Part shown: one piece after another, positions 16,667 through 25,974 of the stretch | Position numbering within the stretch: position 1 is the first letter of the stretch | Layout of the letters: the number at the start of each line of letters is the position of its first letter | Position numbers and translations under genes: made by a program | Source: Mesorhizobium sp. | GTDB taxonomy: Bacteria > Pseudomonadota > Alphaproteobacteria > Rhizobiales > Rhizobiaceae | Length of the DNA: 64,000 bases | Assembly: GCF_023954305.1 (NCBI RefSeq) | Contig: NZ_JAMLIG010000001.1 | Location: 2,728,001-2,792,000 of the forward strand | Direction of reading: 5' to 3' | The notes under the pieces: generated by a model | The model's input: the letters and a program-made list of their open reading frames with translations, nothing else | Databases searched by the model: none | Told to the model about the DNA's origin: nothing

Positions 16667-17680
16667 ATGGTTGGCGTGGCATCTGCCGCGGTTCGTCCGC
16701 ATCAGAGAGGAAGTTTCCTGCGATCGCAGGAAGCGGTGGTGTTCCTCATCGCCCTTGTGGTCTTTGTCGGTTTTGCACTCGCGCTCGACCGGTTCCTCAC
16801 GCCGGGCAACCTCTCGGTGCTTGTCTTCAATATGTCGCTGATCGGCATCCTGGGATGCGGCATGGCCGTGATCGTGATCGGGCGCGGCATCGACCTTTCG
16901 CTCATCGCGATCATGGCGGTGACCAGCGCTACCCTGCTACAGCTCTTGTCCAATGGCGTGCCGATGGGGGTGGCCATCCCGATCACCCTGCTGCTGGCGC
17001 TGGCGATGGGCGCGCTTAACGGCCTGATCATCGCCTTTTTCGAAGTCCCGGCCCTGTTTGCGACACTGGCGACCGCGCTTGTCTTCTTCGGCGCCAGCCG
17101 CGTCTTCTTCCTTGACAGCGCAGTGCTTTACCTGCCTGGCGCTTACTCGTCCTTCATCGCACTCGCCTCGGCCGATATTGCGGGCATCCCCGTGCCCGTC
17201 ATCGTGTTCCTGTGCGTCGCGCTCGCTCTCCATTTGTTGTTGAACGCGACCTCGTTCGGCCAGCTCACCTACGCGCAAGGCGACAACATTTGGGCGGCGC
17301 GCAATTCCGGCGCGCCGGTGCGGCCGATGATCGTGCTGCAATACATGATCTCGGCTCTGGCGGCCGTCATCGGCGGCTACATCTTCACGGCAGCCTCCGG
17401 CGCCATCGACATGCAGATCATCCGTTCGACGCTGATCTTCGACGTAGTGCTGGTCGTGGTCCTCGGCGGCGTCAGCCTTGCTGGCGGCCGCGGCTCGATC
17501 TGGAGCGTGGTCGTCGGCACGCTGTTGATCGGCATCCTGGTCAACGGCATGGTCATTCTCGACCTCAATTCCAGCATCCAGGGTATCGCCAAGGGCATCG
17601 TGCTCATCTGCGCCATTCTCCTCGACCGCTTCCTGCATCCCGTGGATGAGGAAACGGCGAAGCAAGGGGACACGTTCTGA
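16667..17680 (+). CDS. Sugar-type ABC transporter permease (RbsC family)
   Basis: A 337-residue permease of the ribose/galactose/autoinducer-2 class, with eight to ten hydrophobic helices. IGRGIDLSLIAIMAVTSA is the first conserved family segment and LGGVSLAGGRGSIWSVVVG the second. It forms a heterodimer, most likely with the permease half of the fusion protein at 18810. The ATG at 16667 follows a strong GGGAGGGGG site. First gene of the importer cluster. Confidence 0.93.
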   Translation: MVGVASAAVRPHQRGSFLRSQEAVVFLIALVVFVGFALALDRFLTPGNLSVLVFNMSLIGILGCGMAVIVIGRGIDLSLIAIMAVTSATLLQLLSNGVPMGVAIPITLLLALAMGALNGLIIAFFEVPALFATLATALVFFGASRVFFLDSAVLYLPGAYSSFIALASADIAGIPVPVIVFLCVALALHLLLNATSFGQLTYAQGDNIWAARNSGAPVRPMIVLQYMISALAAVIGGYIFTAASGAIDMQIIRSTLIFDVVLVVVLGGVSLAGGRGSIWSVVVGTLLIGILVNGMVILDLNSSIQGIAKGIVLICAILLDRFLHPVDEETAKQGDTF

Positions 17681-17736
17681 CGCGTCTCCGCTGCAATACG
17701 TCCACGATCTAGCTTGTCGTCTCAGGGAGGAAACAC

Positions 17737-18738
17737 ATGATCCGTTCATTCTGCAGCATTCTGGTCGGAGGCCTGGTGGGTCTCGCGATCGCTACCGGCG
17801 GGGCGCAGGCCCAGGCCAAGCTCAAATCGTCGGAAGAGCTCTTCGACAGTTTCGTCGCCGCCACCAAGGGCAAGCGCATCGCCTGGGTGCCGCAGGCGCT
17901 GGGCATGCCGCTGACGGAAGGCTGGACTTCCGTCATGAAGGAGGAGGCCGCGGCCCTTGGGATGGAGCTGATCGTGCGGGATCCGAACTGGAGCACGTCG
18001 GCGATGACCCAGGCCGTCACGGCGCTGATCGCCGAGAAGCCGGACGTGCTGGTGGTCCATAACCCTAACGTCCAGCTGCTGGCGCGGCAGCTCAAGCAGG
18101 CCGAGGAAGCGGGCATCCATGTCGTCCAACTGAACATGGTCTCGAATTACAAGACCGACGCCTTCGTCGGCGGCGACTGGAAGAGCCTTGCGCGCGGCAT
18201 GGCCGAGGACATCGTCAAGACCTGCGGCGAGGGCTCGGGCAAGTCGGGCAAGGTCGCCGTGGTGCAAGGCGAATTAACCTCGGACGTCTCGATCCTTGAG
18301 ACGGAAGGGGCGATGGAGGTGTTCGCCAAGCATCCCGAGATCAAGGTCGTGTCCGACCAAGCCGCGATGTGGGATCCCAACAAGGCGCGCGAGGTGACCG
18401 CGGCGGTGCTGCAGCAGCATCCCGATCTTTGCGCCGTGCTTGGCCACTGGGGCCCGATGACCATGGGCGCTGGCCAGGCTGTCAAGGCCGCCGGCCTCAG
18501 CGACAAGGTCACGGTCTATTCCACTGGTGAAAACCCGCAGATGATCTGCGACGCCATCAAGGATGGCGTGCTGACCAAATACTGGAGCGTCGACAACAAG
18601 AAGCAGGGACGCGACGCCATGCTGACTATCAAGTATCTTCTGATGATGGCGCAGCCACCGGGCACCTACAAGCTGGCGGCCTACAGCCCCTTCGAGGTGA
18701 TCACGCGCGACAACGCCGACAGCCTCTGCTGGCGCTAG
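17737..18738 (+). CDS. Sugar-type ABC transporter substrate-binding protein
   Basis: A 333-residue periplasmic protein of the RbsB/LsrB class (type I fold). A signal peptide of about 26 residues ends at GGAQAQA. RIAWVPQALGMPLTEGWTSV is the first beta strand and loop, where the ligand usually sits. NPNVQLLARQLKQAEEAGI and AVLGHWGPMTMGAGQAVKAA are the expected second-strand segments. The ligand is unknown; family members bind sugars, sugar alcohols and nucleosides. The ATG at 17737 follows GGGAGGAAA. A 13-bp hairpin follows the stop. Confidence 0.92.
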   Translation: MIRSFCSILVGGLVGLAIATGGAQAQAKLKSSEELFDSFVAATKGKRIAWVPQALGMPLTEGWTSVMKEEAAALGMELIVRDPNWSTSAMTQAVTALIAEKPDVLVVHNPNVQLLARQLKQAEEAGIHVVQLNMVSNYKTDAFVGGDWKSLARGMAEDIVKTCGEGSGKSGKVAVVQGELTSDVSILETEGAMEVFAKHPEIKVVSDQAAMWDPNKAREVTAAVLQQHPDLCAVLGHWGPMTMGAGQAVKAAGLSDKVTVYSTGENPQMICDAIKDGVLTKYWSVDNKKQGRDAMLTIKYLLMMAQPPGTYKLAAYSPFEVITRDNADSLCWR

Positions 18739-18749
18739 CACCTTTCGCT

Positions 18750-18778
18750 GGAGCGAAGCTTCCGCGAAGCTTCGCTCC
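18750..18778 (+). repeat. Intercistronic stem-loop after the binding-protein gene
   Basis: A perfect 13-bp inverted repeat (18750-18762 and 18766-18778) around CGC. There is no T-run, and it lies inside an operon between the binding-protein and permease genes. Such hairpins typically protect the upstream mRNA and so raise binding-protein levels over membrane subunits; that role is inferred. Confidence 0.75.
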
Positions 18779-18809
18779 CTCCATCTCAAAGTTTTAGGAA
18801 CGACCCGCG

Positions 18810-21005
18810 ATGGCCAAAGGCCTGTCGACGTTTGAGCGTATCTGGGCGCCCCGGCAGCAACTATCGGAAGCAATGGTCAAGCGGTGGTTCGAAACCGCCG
18901 TACCGTTCGCGCTGCTGATGCTTGTGCTGCTGGTGAGTGTCGTGCTGGTGCCGAATTTCGTCACTCTCGGAAGCCTGTCCTCAACCTCGCGAGAGTTCGC
19001 CGAGTTCGGGTTCATCGCGCTCGCCATGGCGATCGTGCTGATTGGCGGCGGTGTCGATCTGAGCGTCGGGTCGGTCTTCGCGCTGTCCAATTTCGCCGCG
19101 CTGTACCTGATGTTCGTCGGCGGGTATTCCGCCGGCGCCTGCCTCGTCCTCGTGCCGCTGTTCGGCGCGATGCTGGGTGCGATCAACGGTTTCCTGATCG
19201 GCTTCCTGCGGGCTCGGGCACTGCTGACGACGATGGCGACGCTGATCATCTTCCGCTCGATCTACGAGGTCCTGATCTATCGCTACGCCACCGACATCTC
19301 AGTCGGCTTCGTCGAATCGGACCTGTGGGATTTCGTCGGAGCCGGAGACGTGTTCGGGGTTCCCTCAAATGCCTTGATGCTGGCGATCGTCGTGCTCGCC
19401 GCCCATGTCATGCTCAGCCGCACGAGTCTCGGATGGCACATCGCCGCCGTGGGCGCCGGCCGCCTGGCCGCCCGCCATGCGGGACTTCGGGTCAGCTGGC
19501 TGGTCTGCGGAACCTATGTGATCTCCGGCGCGCTTTCCGCCACAGCGGGCCTGTTCTACGCGGCGCGGTTTCTCAACGCCGGACGCGATGCGGGCGTTGG
19601 CATCGAGATCGATGCGCTGACGGCGGTGGTGCTGGGCGGCATCAGCCTCATGGGAGGCCGAGGCACCGCTGGCAGGGCGATGATCGGAGCGCTCGCTATC
19701 TTCCTTATCAACAATGGCCTCGTTCGATCGGGCGTCGTGTCCGGCATGAATTCGCTGGTGATGGGTCTGCTGATGCTCGTCGCCGTGGCTATCGACGTGA
19801 AGCTGTTGAAGAACCTGCCGCGTATCGCATCGCGGCTTTACCTCGACCCGGCAAGGTTGGACATGACGCCCCCGGTATCGATCGAGGCTGGTGCGACGTC
19901 GCCTTTCGCGCTCAACTACAAGCTGCGCGGCGCCTATCCGATCGGCTTCAAGGGTGAAGATTTCGCCGGTCAAGAGGACTACGTCCTCGACGATCGCGAG
20001 ATGCGCCTGTTCAATCCCGAAGACGTCATCATCGACGAAGAGGGCAGGGTCTACACCGGCACGTCCAACGGCCTGATCATGCGCTTCTTCGGCCACAATT
20101 ACGGCGACCGCGAAGTCTATGCCCGTACCGGCGGACAGGTGCGCGGCCTGGCCTGGGGACCGGACGGCGGTCTCTATGCGCTCGTGACCGGCGTCGGCCT
20201 GGTGATCGTCGACCGCGACCGGACGGTCAGGCGCCTCGCGGACGAAACGAACCGTACGCCCTTTCGCCTGCGGGACGACAGTCGCCTGACGGCATTGTCG
20301 AACCTGACGGTTGGGACGGACGGCAAGGTCTACATTTCCGAAAGTTCGTACCGATACGACAGCCACAACTGGACCAGCGATGCGATCGAGGGCCGCCCCA
20401 ACGGACGTATCCTCGTCTACGATCCTGTCACCGGTCAGACCAGAACGCTGATCAATCGGCTGATCCATCCGAGCGGCGTCTGCGTCTCGCATGACGGCAA
20501 GTCGCTGCTGTTCGCCGAAACGTGGCTCTGCCGAATCTCGCGCTACTGGCTGCAGGGCCCAAAGCGCGGGCGCATCGAGGTGGTCGCCGACAATCTCCCG
20601 GTTTTCCCGGCCAACATATCGCGCGGCACTGAAGGATACTGGGTTGCCGTCGCCGGCTCGCGGACGCCGAGCTTCGATCTCTTCGCGTCCGAGAAATCGG
20701 TCCGATACCGCATGGTCCGCACCTTGCCGAAGGATGAATGGCTGGTGCCGAATCTCAATGTCGGTGGCGCCTTCCGTATGTCTGACGGCGGCGACGTTTC
20801 GCAGATGCTGTGGGATCCCGCCGGCCGGGGCCAGAACTATTCGACCGTGACCTCCGTCCGGCAGCACGGACCTTACCTTTACCTCGCTGGCGTCTACAAC
20901 AACCGCATCGGCCGCATCGTGATCGATCCCGACGGAGATGTGTGGAAGAGCCCCAACTTCTCCTATCCGCGCGAGGCCGCCCTGGTACCCGAAGGAGCGA
21001 TGTGA
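18810..21005 (+). CDS. ABC permease fused to a strictosidine-synthase/SMP-30-like beta-propeller
   Basis: A 731-residue two-part protein. Residues about 30-335 are an RbsC-type permease, with GGGVDLSVGSVFAL (79-92) and GGISLMGGRGTAG (277-289). After a linker, residues about 375-731 form a six-bladed propeller related to strictosidine synthase and SMP-30/gluconolactonase: LSNLTVGTDGKVYISES (about 496-512) and AETWLCRISRYWLQGPKRG (569-587) are clear family segments. The reading frame is open throughout, so the fusion is real in this sequence. RbsC proteins normally end in the cytoplasm, which would place the propeller inside the cell. The start ATG at 18810 has AGGA upstream. The stop overlaps the next start as TGATG. 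Confidence 0.9.
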   Translation: MAKGLSTFERIWAPRQQLSEAMVKRWFETAVPFALLMLVLLVSVVLVPNFVTLGSLSSTSREFAEFGFIALAMAIVLIGGGVDLSVGSVFALSNFAALYLMFVGGYSAGACLVLVPLFGAMLGAINGFLIGFLRARALLTTMATLIIFRSIYEVLIYRYATDISVGFVESDLWDFVGAGDVFGVPSNALMLAIVVLAAHVMLSRTSLGWHIAAVGAGRLAARHAGLRVSWLVCGTYVISGALSATAGLFYAARFLNAGRDAGVGIEIDALTAVVLGGISLMGGRGTAGRAMIGALAIFLINNGLVRSGVVSGMNSLVMGLLMLVAVAIDVKLLKNLPRIASRLYLDPARLDMTPPVSIEAGATSPFALNYKLRGAYPIGFKGEDFAGQEDYVLDDREMRLFNPEDVIIDEEGRVYTGTSNGLIMRFFGHNYGDREVYARTGGQVRGLAWGPDGGLYALVTGVGLVIVDRDRTVRRLADETNRTPFRLRDDSRLTALSNLTVGTDGKVYISESSYRYDSHNWTSDAIEGRPNGRILVYDPVTGQTRTLINRLIHPSGVCVSHDGKSLLFAETWLCRISRYWLQGPKRGRIEVVADNLPVFPANISRGTEGYWVAVAGSRTPSFDLFASEKSVRYRMVRTLPKDEWLVPNLNVGGAFRMSDGGDVSQMLWDPAGRGQNYSTVTSVRQHGPYLYLAGVYNNRIGRIVIDPDGDVWKSPNFSYPREAALVPEGAM

Positions 21006-22084
21006 TGCTGGGCGCGCTGCGGAACTATCTGTCGCCCGAGCGGGGGTCAACGCCGGTGTTCGACGGCGTCCTCAGGCCGAACCAGGAGCTGGATCTCTGC
21101 CGGCTACTGGCGCGTCATCTGGGGGGAGCCGACGACATCGCGGTCGTCGACGGCGAACCCGTCGTGTCCTGCGGATCGCGGCTGCTTCGCGTGAGCGGTC
21201 ATTGGTTCGCCCCGCTGGTTTCGACCATTGCGGAGTTCGATGGCATCGCCGGCGCGATTGCCGCGACCGACCATGGGCTGGCGGTAGCGGTCGACGGCAA
21301 CCGGATCGTTTTTTCCGGCGGGCTCCACAACGGACGCGTTCTTGCCGCCGCCGCCGGGAGCCGGTTCTCCTGCATCACGGCGCTGGCCGCGCACGGCAAC
21401 CGTCTGGTCGTCGCCGAAGGGTCGAAAACCAATGGCACGGCCGGTTGGCGCCGCGATCTTATGGAACAGGGCGCGAGCGGCCGCGTGGTCGAGATCGACC
21501 TCGCATCCGGACGTGAATCGGTGTTGGCCGAGGGGCTGGCATGGGCGAGCGGCGTGGCCTTCGCGCCCGACGGCTCGCTCGTCGTCTCGGAAAGCTGGCG
21601 GCACCGCGTCCGATCGCTGAGCGGCGGGAAAGGATCTTTCGACGATATCCCCGCCTATCCCGGACGCATCGCGGCATCTCCCGGCGGCGGCTACTGGCTG
21701 TCCTGCTTTGCCACGCGAACACAGCTGGTCGACTTCGTGGTTGCCGACCGCCGTCTTGCCGGCCGGATGATGAAAGAGATCGATGAAGAGTTCTGGATCG
21801 CGCCGACACTGGCCGCGACCGACCATCCGCACGAGCCGACTCAGCTCGGTGGGGTCAAGTACTACGGTGCGCGCAAGCCGTGGGCTCCGGCGCGCTCCTA
21901 CGGATTGGTCATCAAGCTCGGGTCGGATCTCGTTCCGACGGCATCCCTGCACAGTCGGGTGGACGGCAAGCGGCATGGCATTACCGGCGTCGCCTGCGAC
22001 GGCGAGAGGGCTTTCTTCGTGTCAAAAGGCAACGGAAAACTGATGCAGCACGACATTCCCCGGGCACTGGAGGCGGCGCGATGA
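21005..22084 (+). CDS. Stand-alone SMP-30/strictosidine-synthase-like beta-propeller protein
   Basis: A 359-residue protein without a signal peptide. SGVAFAPDGSLVVSESWRHR, then YPGRIAASPGGGYWLSCFA and DEEFWIAPTL align in order with PSGVCVSHDGKSLLFAETWL, FPANISRGTEGYWVAVAG and KDEWLVPNL of the fused upstream propeller, so the two are paralogues. Family members hydrolyse lactones or esters using a bound metal ion, or condense amines; activity here is unknown. The ATG at 21005 overlaps the previous stop and the end overlaps the ATPase start, so it is part of the ABC operon. Confidence 0.82.
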   Translation: MLGALRNYLSPERGSTPVFDGVLRPNQELDLCRLLARHLGGADDIAVVDGEPVVSCGSRLLRVSGHWFAPLVSTIAEFDGIAGAIAATDHGLAVAVDGNRIVFSGGLHNGRVLAAAAGSRFSCITALAAHGNRLVVAEGSKTNGTAGWRRDLMEQGASGRVVEIDLASGRESVLAEGLAWASGVAFAPDGSLVVSESWRHRVRSLSGGKGSFDDIPAYPGRIAASPGGGYWLSCFATRTQLVDFVVADRRLAGRMMKEIDEEFWIAPTLAATDHPHEPTQLGGVKYYGARKPWAPARSYGLVIKLGSDLVPTASLHSRVDGKRHGITGVACDGERAFFVSKGNGKLMQHDIPRALEAAR

Positions 22085-23613
22085 GCGGCACGGGAGACGT
22101 TCGGCTTCGTGTCCGCAAGGCCAACAAGGTCTATGGCGGCGTCCATGCGATCCGCGACATCGACTTCGACCTTCATGCCGGCGAGATCTTCGGGCTGCTC
22201 GGAGAGAACGGCGCCGGCAAATCGACTCTCTGCAAGGCGATCGCCGGCGCGGTGAAACTCACCTCCGGGCAGATGTGGCTCGACGGTCGCGAACTGACCT
22301 ACGAGCGCCCGGCGGACGCGCTCGCCGATGGCGTCGTCATGGTCTACCAGGAGTCCAGCCTGGTTCCGTCGATGACAGTGGCGCAGAACATCGTGCTTGG
22401 CCGGGAGCAGCCGTTCAACCGGCTCAAGACGCTCTACAAGGACACGCAGTCGGTTCTGCGGTCGCTCAACTTCCACGTCGACCCGACCGCCGTCGTCTCG
22501 AGCCTGGGGGCCGCCCAGAAGCAGATGGTGGAGATAGCCCGCGCCGTCTACAACGATGTCCGGCTCATCATTTTCGACGAGCCGACCGCGACGCTGACGC
22601 CGGCCGAAAAGAAGAATTTCTTCCGCCTGTTGCGTAACCTCAAGCTGAAGGGCGTTTCGGTCATCTACATCTCGCACGCGCTCGAGGAAACGCTCAAGAT
22701 CGCCGACCGGTTGATGGTGCTGCGAGACGGCGAGCACATCGTCACGGGCCCGGCAGCGGATTTCAATCGCGATACCGTTATCCACCATATGGTCGGCCGC
22801 ACGGTCAACGACAGTTACTACGCCACGCAGATGAACTCCCGCGACCGATTCATTCAGACGCGCCGCGCGGAGCGCGTGTTGCCGGTGGTTCTGAAGGTGG
22901 AGAACCTGCGCATGGGCGGCGTGGTGCGGTCGATGTCTTTTTCCGTCCGGGCCGGCGAAGTGACGGGCATCGCGGGGCTGATCGGAGCCGGCCGCACCGA
23001 AGCGGCCAAGGTCATCGCCGGCGTCTTGAAGCGCGACCTGGTCAATGGCGGCCGGGTCCTGCTGGAGGGGAGACCTGTGCGATACCGCACACCCGCCCAG
23101 GCGGTCGCGGACGGCATCGTCTACGTGACCGAGGACCGCAAGATCGACGGCTTCTTCGAGACGATGAACCCGGCGCGTAACATCTATGTCGGCTGGCTGG
23201 CGAAGTTCCGCCGGCTCTGGTCGCGCGCCGGTACGCGCCAGGCCGAAACATCCTCGAAAAGCTGGATCGACCGGATGCAGGTGCGGATGCTCGACCCGCG
23301 CTCGAGGCTGGTCGAACTGTCTGGCGGCAACCAGCAGAAGGTGGTCATCGCCAAGTCGCTCTGCCAGGCGCCGAAGATCGTGTTCTTCGACGAGCCGACG
23401 CGCGGCGTCGACGTCGGCTCGATCAGCGAGATTCACGACTTCATCCGCAGCCTCGCGGACGAGGGAATCGCCGTCGTCGTGATCTCGTCATACCTGCCCG
23501 AGGTTCTCAGCGTTTCGGATCGCGTGCTGGTAGCTCGGCAGGGACAGATCGTCGAGGAACTGCCTGTTCACGAGGCGTCGCAGGACAAGATCATGCACGC
23601 TGCGGCGGCCTGA
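22081..23613 (+). CDS. Sugar-type ABC transporter ATP-binding protein (two NBDs)
   Basis: A 510-residue RbsA/MglA-type ATPase with two nucleotide-binding domains. The first has Walker A GENGAGKST (41-49), a weakened signature (SSLGAAQKQMVEIARA) and Walker B LIIFDEPTATLT. The second has the degenerate Walker A GLIGAGRTEAAK typical of this class, the signature LSGGNQQKVVIAKS and IVFFDEPTRGVD. It completes the importer with the two permeases and the binding protein. ATGA overlap with the propeller gene shows tight coupling. The frame is open further upstream, but that part shadows the propeller gene. Confidence 0.94.
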   Translation: MSGTGDVRLRVRKANKVYGGVHAIRDIDFDLHAGEIFGLLGENGAGKSTLCKAIAGAVKLTSGQMWLDGRELTYERPADALADGVVMVYQESSLVPSMTVAQNIVLGREQPFNRLKTLYKDTQSVLRSLNFHVDPTAVVSSLGAAQKQMVEIARAVYNDVRLIIFDEPTATLTPAEKKNFFRLLRNLKLKGVSVIYISHALEETLKIADRLMVLRDGEHIVTGPAADFNRDTVIHHMVGRTVNDSYYATQMNSRDRFIQTRRAERVLPVVLKVENLRMGGVVRSMSFSVRAGEVTGIAGLIGAGRTEAAKVIAGVLKRDLVNGGRVLLEGRPVRYRTPAQAVADGIVYVTEDRKIDGFFETMNPARNIYVGWLAKFRRLWSRAGTRQAETSSKSWIDRMQVRMLDPRSRLVELSGGNQQKVVIAKSLCQAPKIVFFDEPTRGVDVGSISEIHDFIRSLADEGIAVVVISSYLPEVLSVSDRVLVARQGQIVEELPVHEASQDKIMHAAAA

Positions 23614-23624
23614 GGAGAAGAGAC

Positions 23625-24413
23625 GTGAAGAAGCGCACAATCATCGACATCTCGGTCCCGCTTGAGAACACGATCTATGCCGACCCGCCCGGCGTCGGGC
23701 CGAAGATCGAGTATCGCAACCACAGCCAGACGGTTGGCGAACTGGTGTCCTTCTTCCCTGGCTTGACTGCCGAACAGCTGCCGCGGGGGGAAGGCTGGGC
23801 GGTTGAGCAGGTCAATGCCTCGACACACAACGGCACCCATCTCGACGCACCCTATCACTTCTCTTCGACCATGAACCATGGCGAACCGGCGTGGACGATC
23901 GACGAGGTGCCGCTCGAATGGTGTATCGGTCCTGGCGTCAAGCTCGATTTTCGCCACTTCGCCGACGGTTACGTTGCGACGGCCGCGGACGTCGAGGCCG
24001 AGCTGGAGCGTATCGGCCACACGCTCGCGCCAGGCGACATCGTCGTCGTGAACACGAGCGCGGGGAAGAAATATGGCCAACCAGACTATGTCGCATCCGG
24101 CTGCGGGATGGGTCGCGAAGCGACGCTGTATCTTACGGAACGGGGGGTGCGAGTAACCGGCACCGACGGCTGGTCGTGGGACGCTCCGTTCGTCGAGACC
24201 TCCAGGCGCTGGCTGGCAGAGGGACGACCGGAGATCATCTGGGAAGGCCACCGCGCGGGCATGGAGATCGGCTATTGTCACATCGAGAAGCTTCACAATC
24301 TCGAATGCCTGCCTTCGACCGGATTCGAGATCATCTGCCTGCCGGTCAAGATAAAGCTGGCCTCGGCCGGATGGACGCGGGCGATCGCGCGGCTTGACGA
24401 TGCGACAGCCTGA
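23625..24413 (+). CDS. Cyclase-family hydrolase (kynurenine formamidase/isatin hydrolase-like)
   Basis: A 262-residue metal-dependent hydrolase of PF04199. The metal motif HxGTHxDAP appears as ASTHNGTHLDAPYHF (about residues 65-79), and GTDGWSWDAPF and WEGHRAGMEIGYCHIEKL follow. Relatives hydrolyse N-formylkynurenine, isatin or cyclic amides. The GTG at 23625 follows GGAGAAGAG, 11 bp after the ATPase gene, so it is the next gene of the ABC operon and probably acts on the imported compound or its product. Confidence 0.85.
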   Translation: MKKRTIIDISVPLENTIYADPPGVGPKIEYRNHSQTVGELVSFFPGLTAEQLPRGEGWAVEQVNASTHNGTHLDAPYHFSSTMNHGEPAWTIDEVPLEWCIGPGVKLDFRHFADGYVATAADVEAELERIGHTLAPGDIVVVNTSAGKKYGQPDYVASGCGMGREATLYLTERGVRVTGTDGWSWDAPFVETSRRWLAEGRPEIIWEGHRAGMEIGYCHIEKLHNLECLPSTGFEIICLPVKIKLASAGWTRAIARLDDATA

Positions 24414-24449
24414 AAGAGCAGCACGAATTCCCGAAACAGAGGGTGCGAG

Positions 24450-25955
24450 ATGAGTTCAAAGAGAACTTTGGTGCGCGGCGCGGCGATCCTGTCGATGGAT
24501 CCGAACATAGGCGACTTCGGCAGTGGCGACATCTTGATAGAGGACGAAACGATTGCAGCGGTCGGACGCCGCCTTGATGTCGATCCGCACTCCGTCGAGA
24601 TCGTCGATGCAACGGACATGATCGCCATTCCGGGCTTCGTCGACACGCACCGGCACATCTGGCAGACCCAGCTCCGTACGGTCGCTATCGACTGGAGCCT
24701 GTGTGACTACGTCATCAACATGCGCTCGGTCTTCGCCGCATTCTACACGCCCGAGGACGCATTTCTGGGGAACTATGTCGGTTGCCTTGAGGCGTTGAAC
24801 AGCGGGATCACGTCGATCATCGATCACTGCCACGTCGTCAACTCGCCGGAGCACGCCGACGAGACCGTGCGCGGCATGGTTGAGTCCGGCATCGGAGGGA
24901 TCTACTGCTACGGGCTCTTCCGAAACGCCAAGCATCATATCGGCGCACCTATCGATGTCGGCGAACTGATCGGCGAGATGTTCGGCGACGTCGAGGACTG
25001 GCGTTTCGACGACGGCAAGCGGGTTCGCGACAGGTACTTCACCGACAGCAGCCGGGTGCGGTTCGGCATCGCGACCAATGAGTACGAGTTCAAGCCCTAT
25101 GACGAAGTGCGTTCCGAGCTGGCGCGCGTGCGCGCACTCGAGCCCAAGCGCATCTCGCTTCACATGGCTATGGGCGCGCTCTGCAAGGACGCGCGCATCG
25201 TCCAGTATTTCGCCGAGGACGGTTTCCTCGACGAACGCTGCCTGTTCGTTCACGGAGGCGGCTTCACCGATAGCGAACTCAACCTCTTGGCCGACAATGG
25301 CTGTTCGATCTCGGCAACGCCCGACACCGAGATGCAGATGGGCATGGGTCATCCCGTAGCGCTTCGGTTCGATGCTATGGGCGGACGCGCTTCGATCGGC
25401 ATCGACATCGTCTCGAACATCGCCGGCGACATGTTTTCACAGATGCGGCTGCAGTTGCAGGCCCACCGCGCACGGATGAACGCTCGAGACGAACTGGACG
25501 GACGCATGCCCGGGATTGTGCCGATCAAGACCCGTCGGGCACTCGAACTCGCAACGATCGGCGGTGCGGTCGCCGCGGGTCTCGAGTCGGTTACCGGCAG
25601 CCTGACGCCCGGCAAGAAGGCCGACATCGTGCTGGTGAGCGGCAAGGACATCAACACGGCGCCGATCATCGATCCGGTCGGCACCGTGGTCTTCTACGCC
25701 AACCCCTCCAATATCGACAGTGTCTGGGTTCACGGACAGCCGGTCAAGCGCGGCGGCGCCCTGGTTGGTGTGGATTGGGGCGCGCAGCGCAAGAAGCTCG
25801 TTGCGTCGAGCGAGCGCGTTATGAGCCAGGCCCAGCGCATCCCGCTCGAGAAGATCCAGAACCTCTGGACTGCGCTGTGGCACTTCGACGGTCGCTCCGC
25901 AGTGATGCCGTCCAAGGCGGCAGGCAGCGGCCGGCTGGCCGCGCCGGTTAACTGA
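24450..25955 (+). CDS. Amidohydrolase family protein (TrzN/AtzA/SSN-type), copy 2
   Basis: A 501-residue paralogue of the protein encoded at 12240. The metal motif is FVDTHRHIWQTQLR (histidines 67 and 69), followed by DWSLCDYV, as in copy 1 (DWSLADYV). Later ligands lie in RISLHMAMG, LFVHGGG and IGIDIVSNIAGDM. SATPDTEMQMGMGHP matches SVTPETEMQMGMGLP of copy 1. It has an insert near residues 155-190 relative to copy 1. The ATG at 24450 lies 37 bp after the cyclase gene. Substrate unknown; probably a ring-opening or deaminating step. Confidence 0.86.
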   Translation: MSSKRTLVRGAAILSMDPNIGDFGSGDILIEDETIAAVGRRLDVDPHSVEIVDATDMIAIPGFVDTHRHIWQTQLRTVAIDWSLCDYVINMRSVFAAFYTPEDAFLGNYVGCLEALNSGITSIIDHCHVVNSPEHADETVRGMVESGIGGIYCYGLFRNAKHHIGAPIDVGELIGEMFGDVEDWRFDDGKRVRDRYFTDSSRVRFGIATNEYEFKPYDEVRSELARVRALEPKRISLHMAMGALCKDARIVQYFAEDGFLDERCLFVHGGGFTDSELNLLADNGCSISATPDTEMQMGMGHPVALRFDAMGGRASIGIDIVSNIAGDMFSQMRLQLQAHRARMNARDELDGRMPGIVPIKTRRALELATIGGAVAAGLESVTGSLTPGKKADIVLVSGKDINTAPIIDPVGTVVFYANPSNIDSVWVHGQPVKRGGALVGVDWGAQRKKLVASSERVMSQAQRIPLEKIQNLWTALWHFDGRSAVMPSKAAGSGRLAAPVN

Positions 25956-25974
25956 ACAGACTGATAGAGACGAC

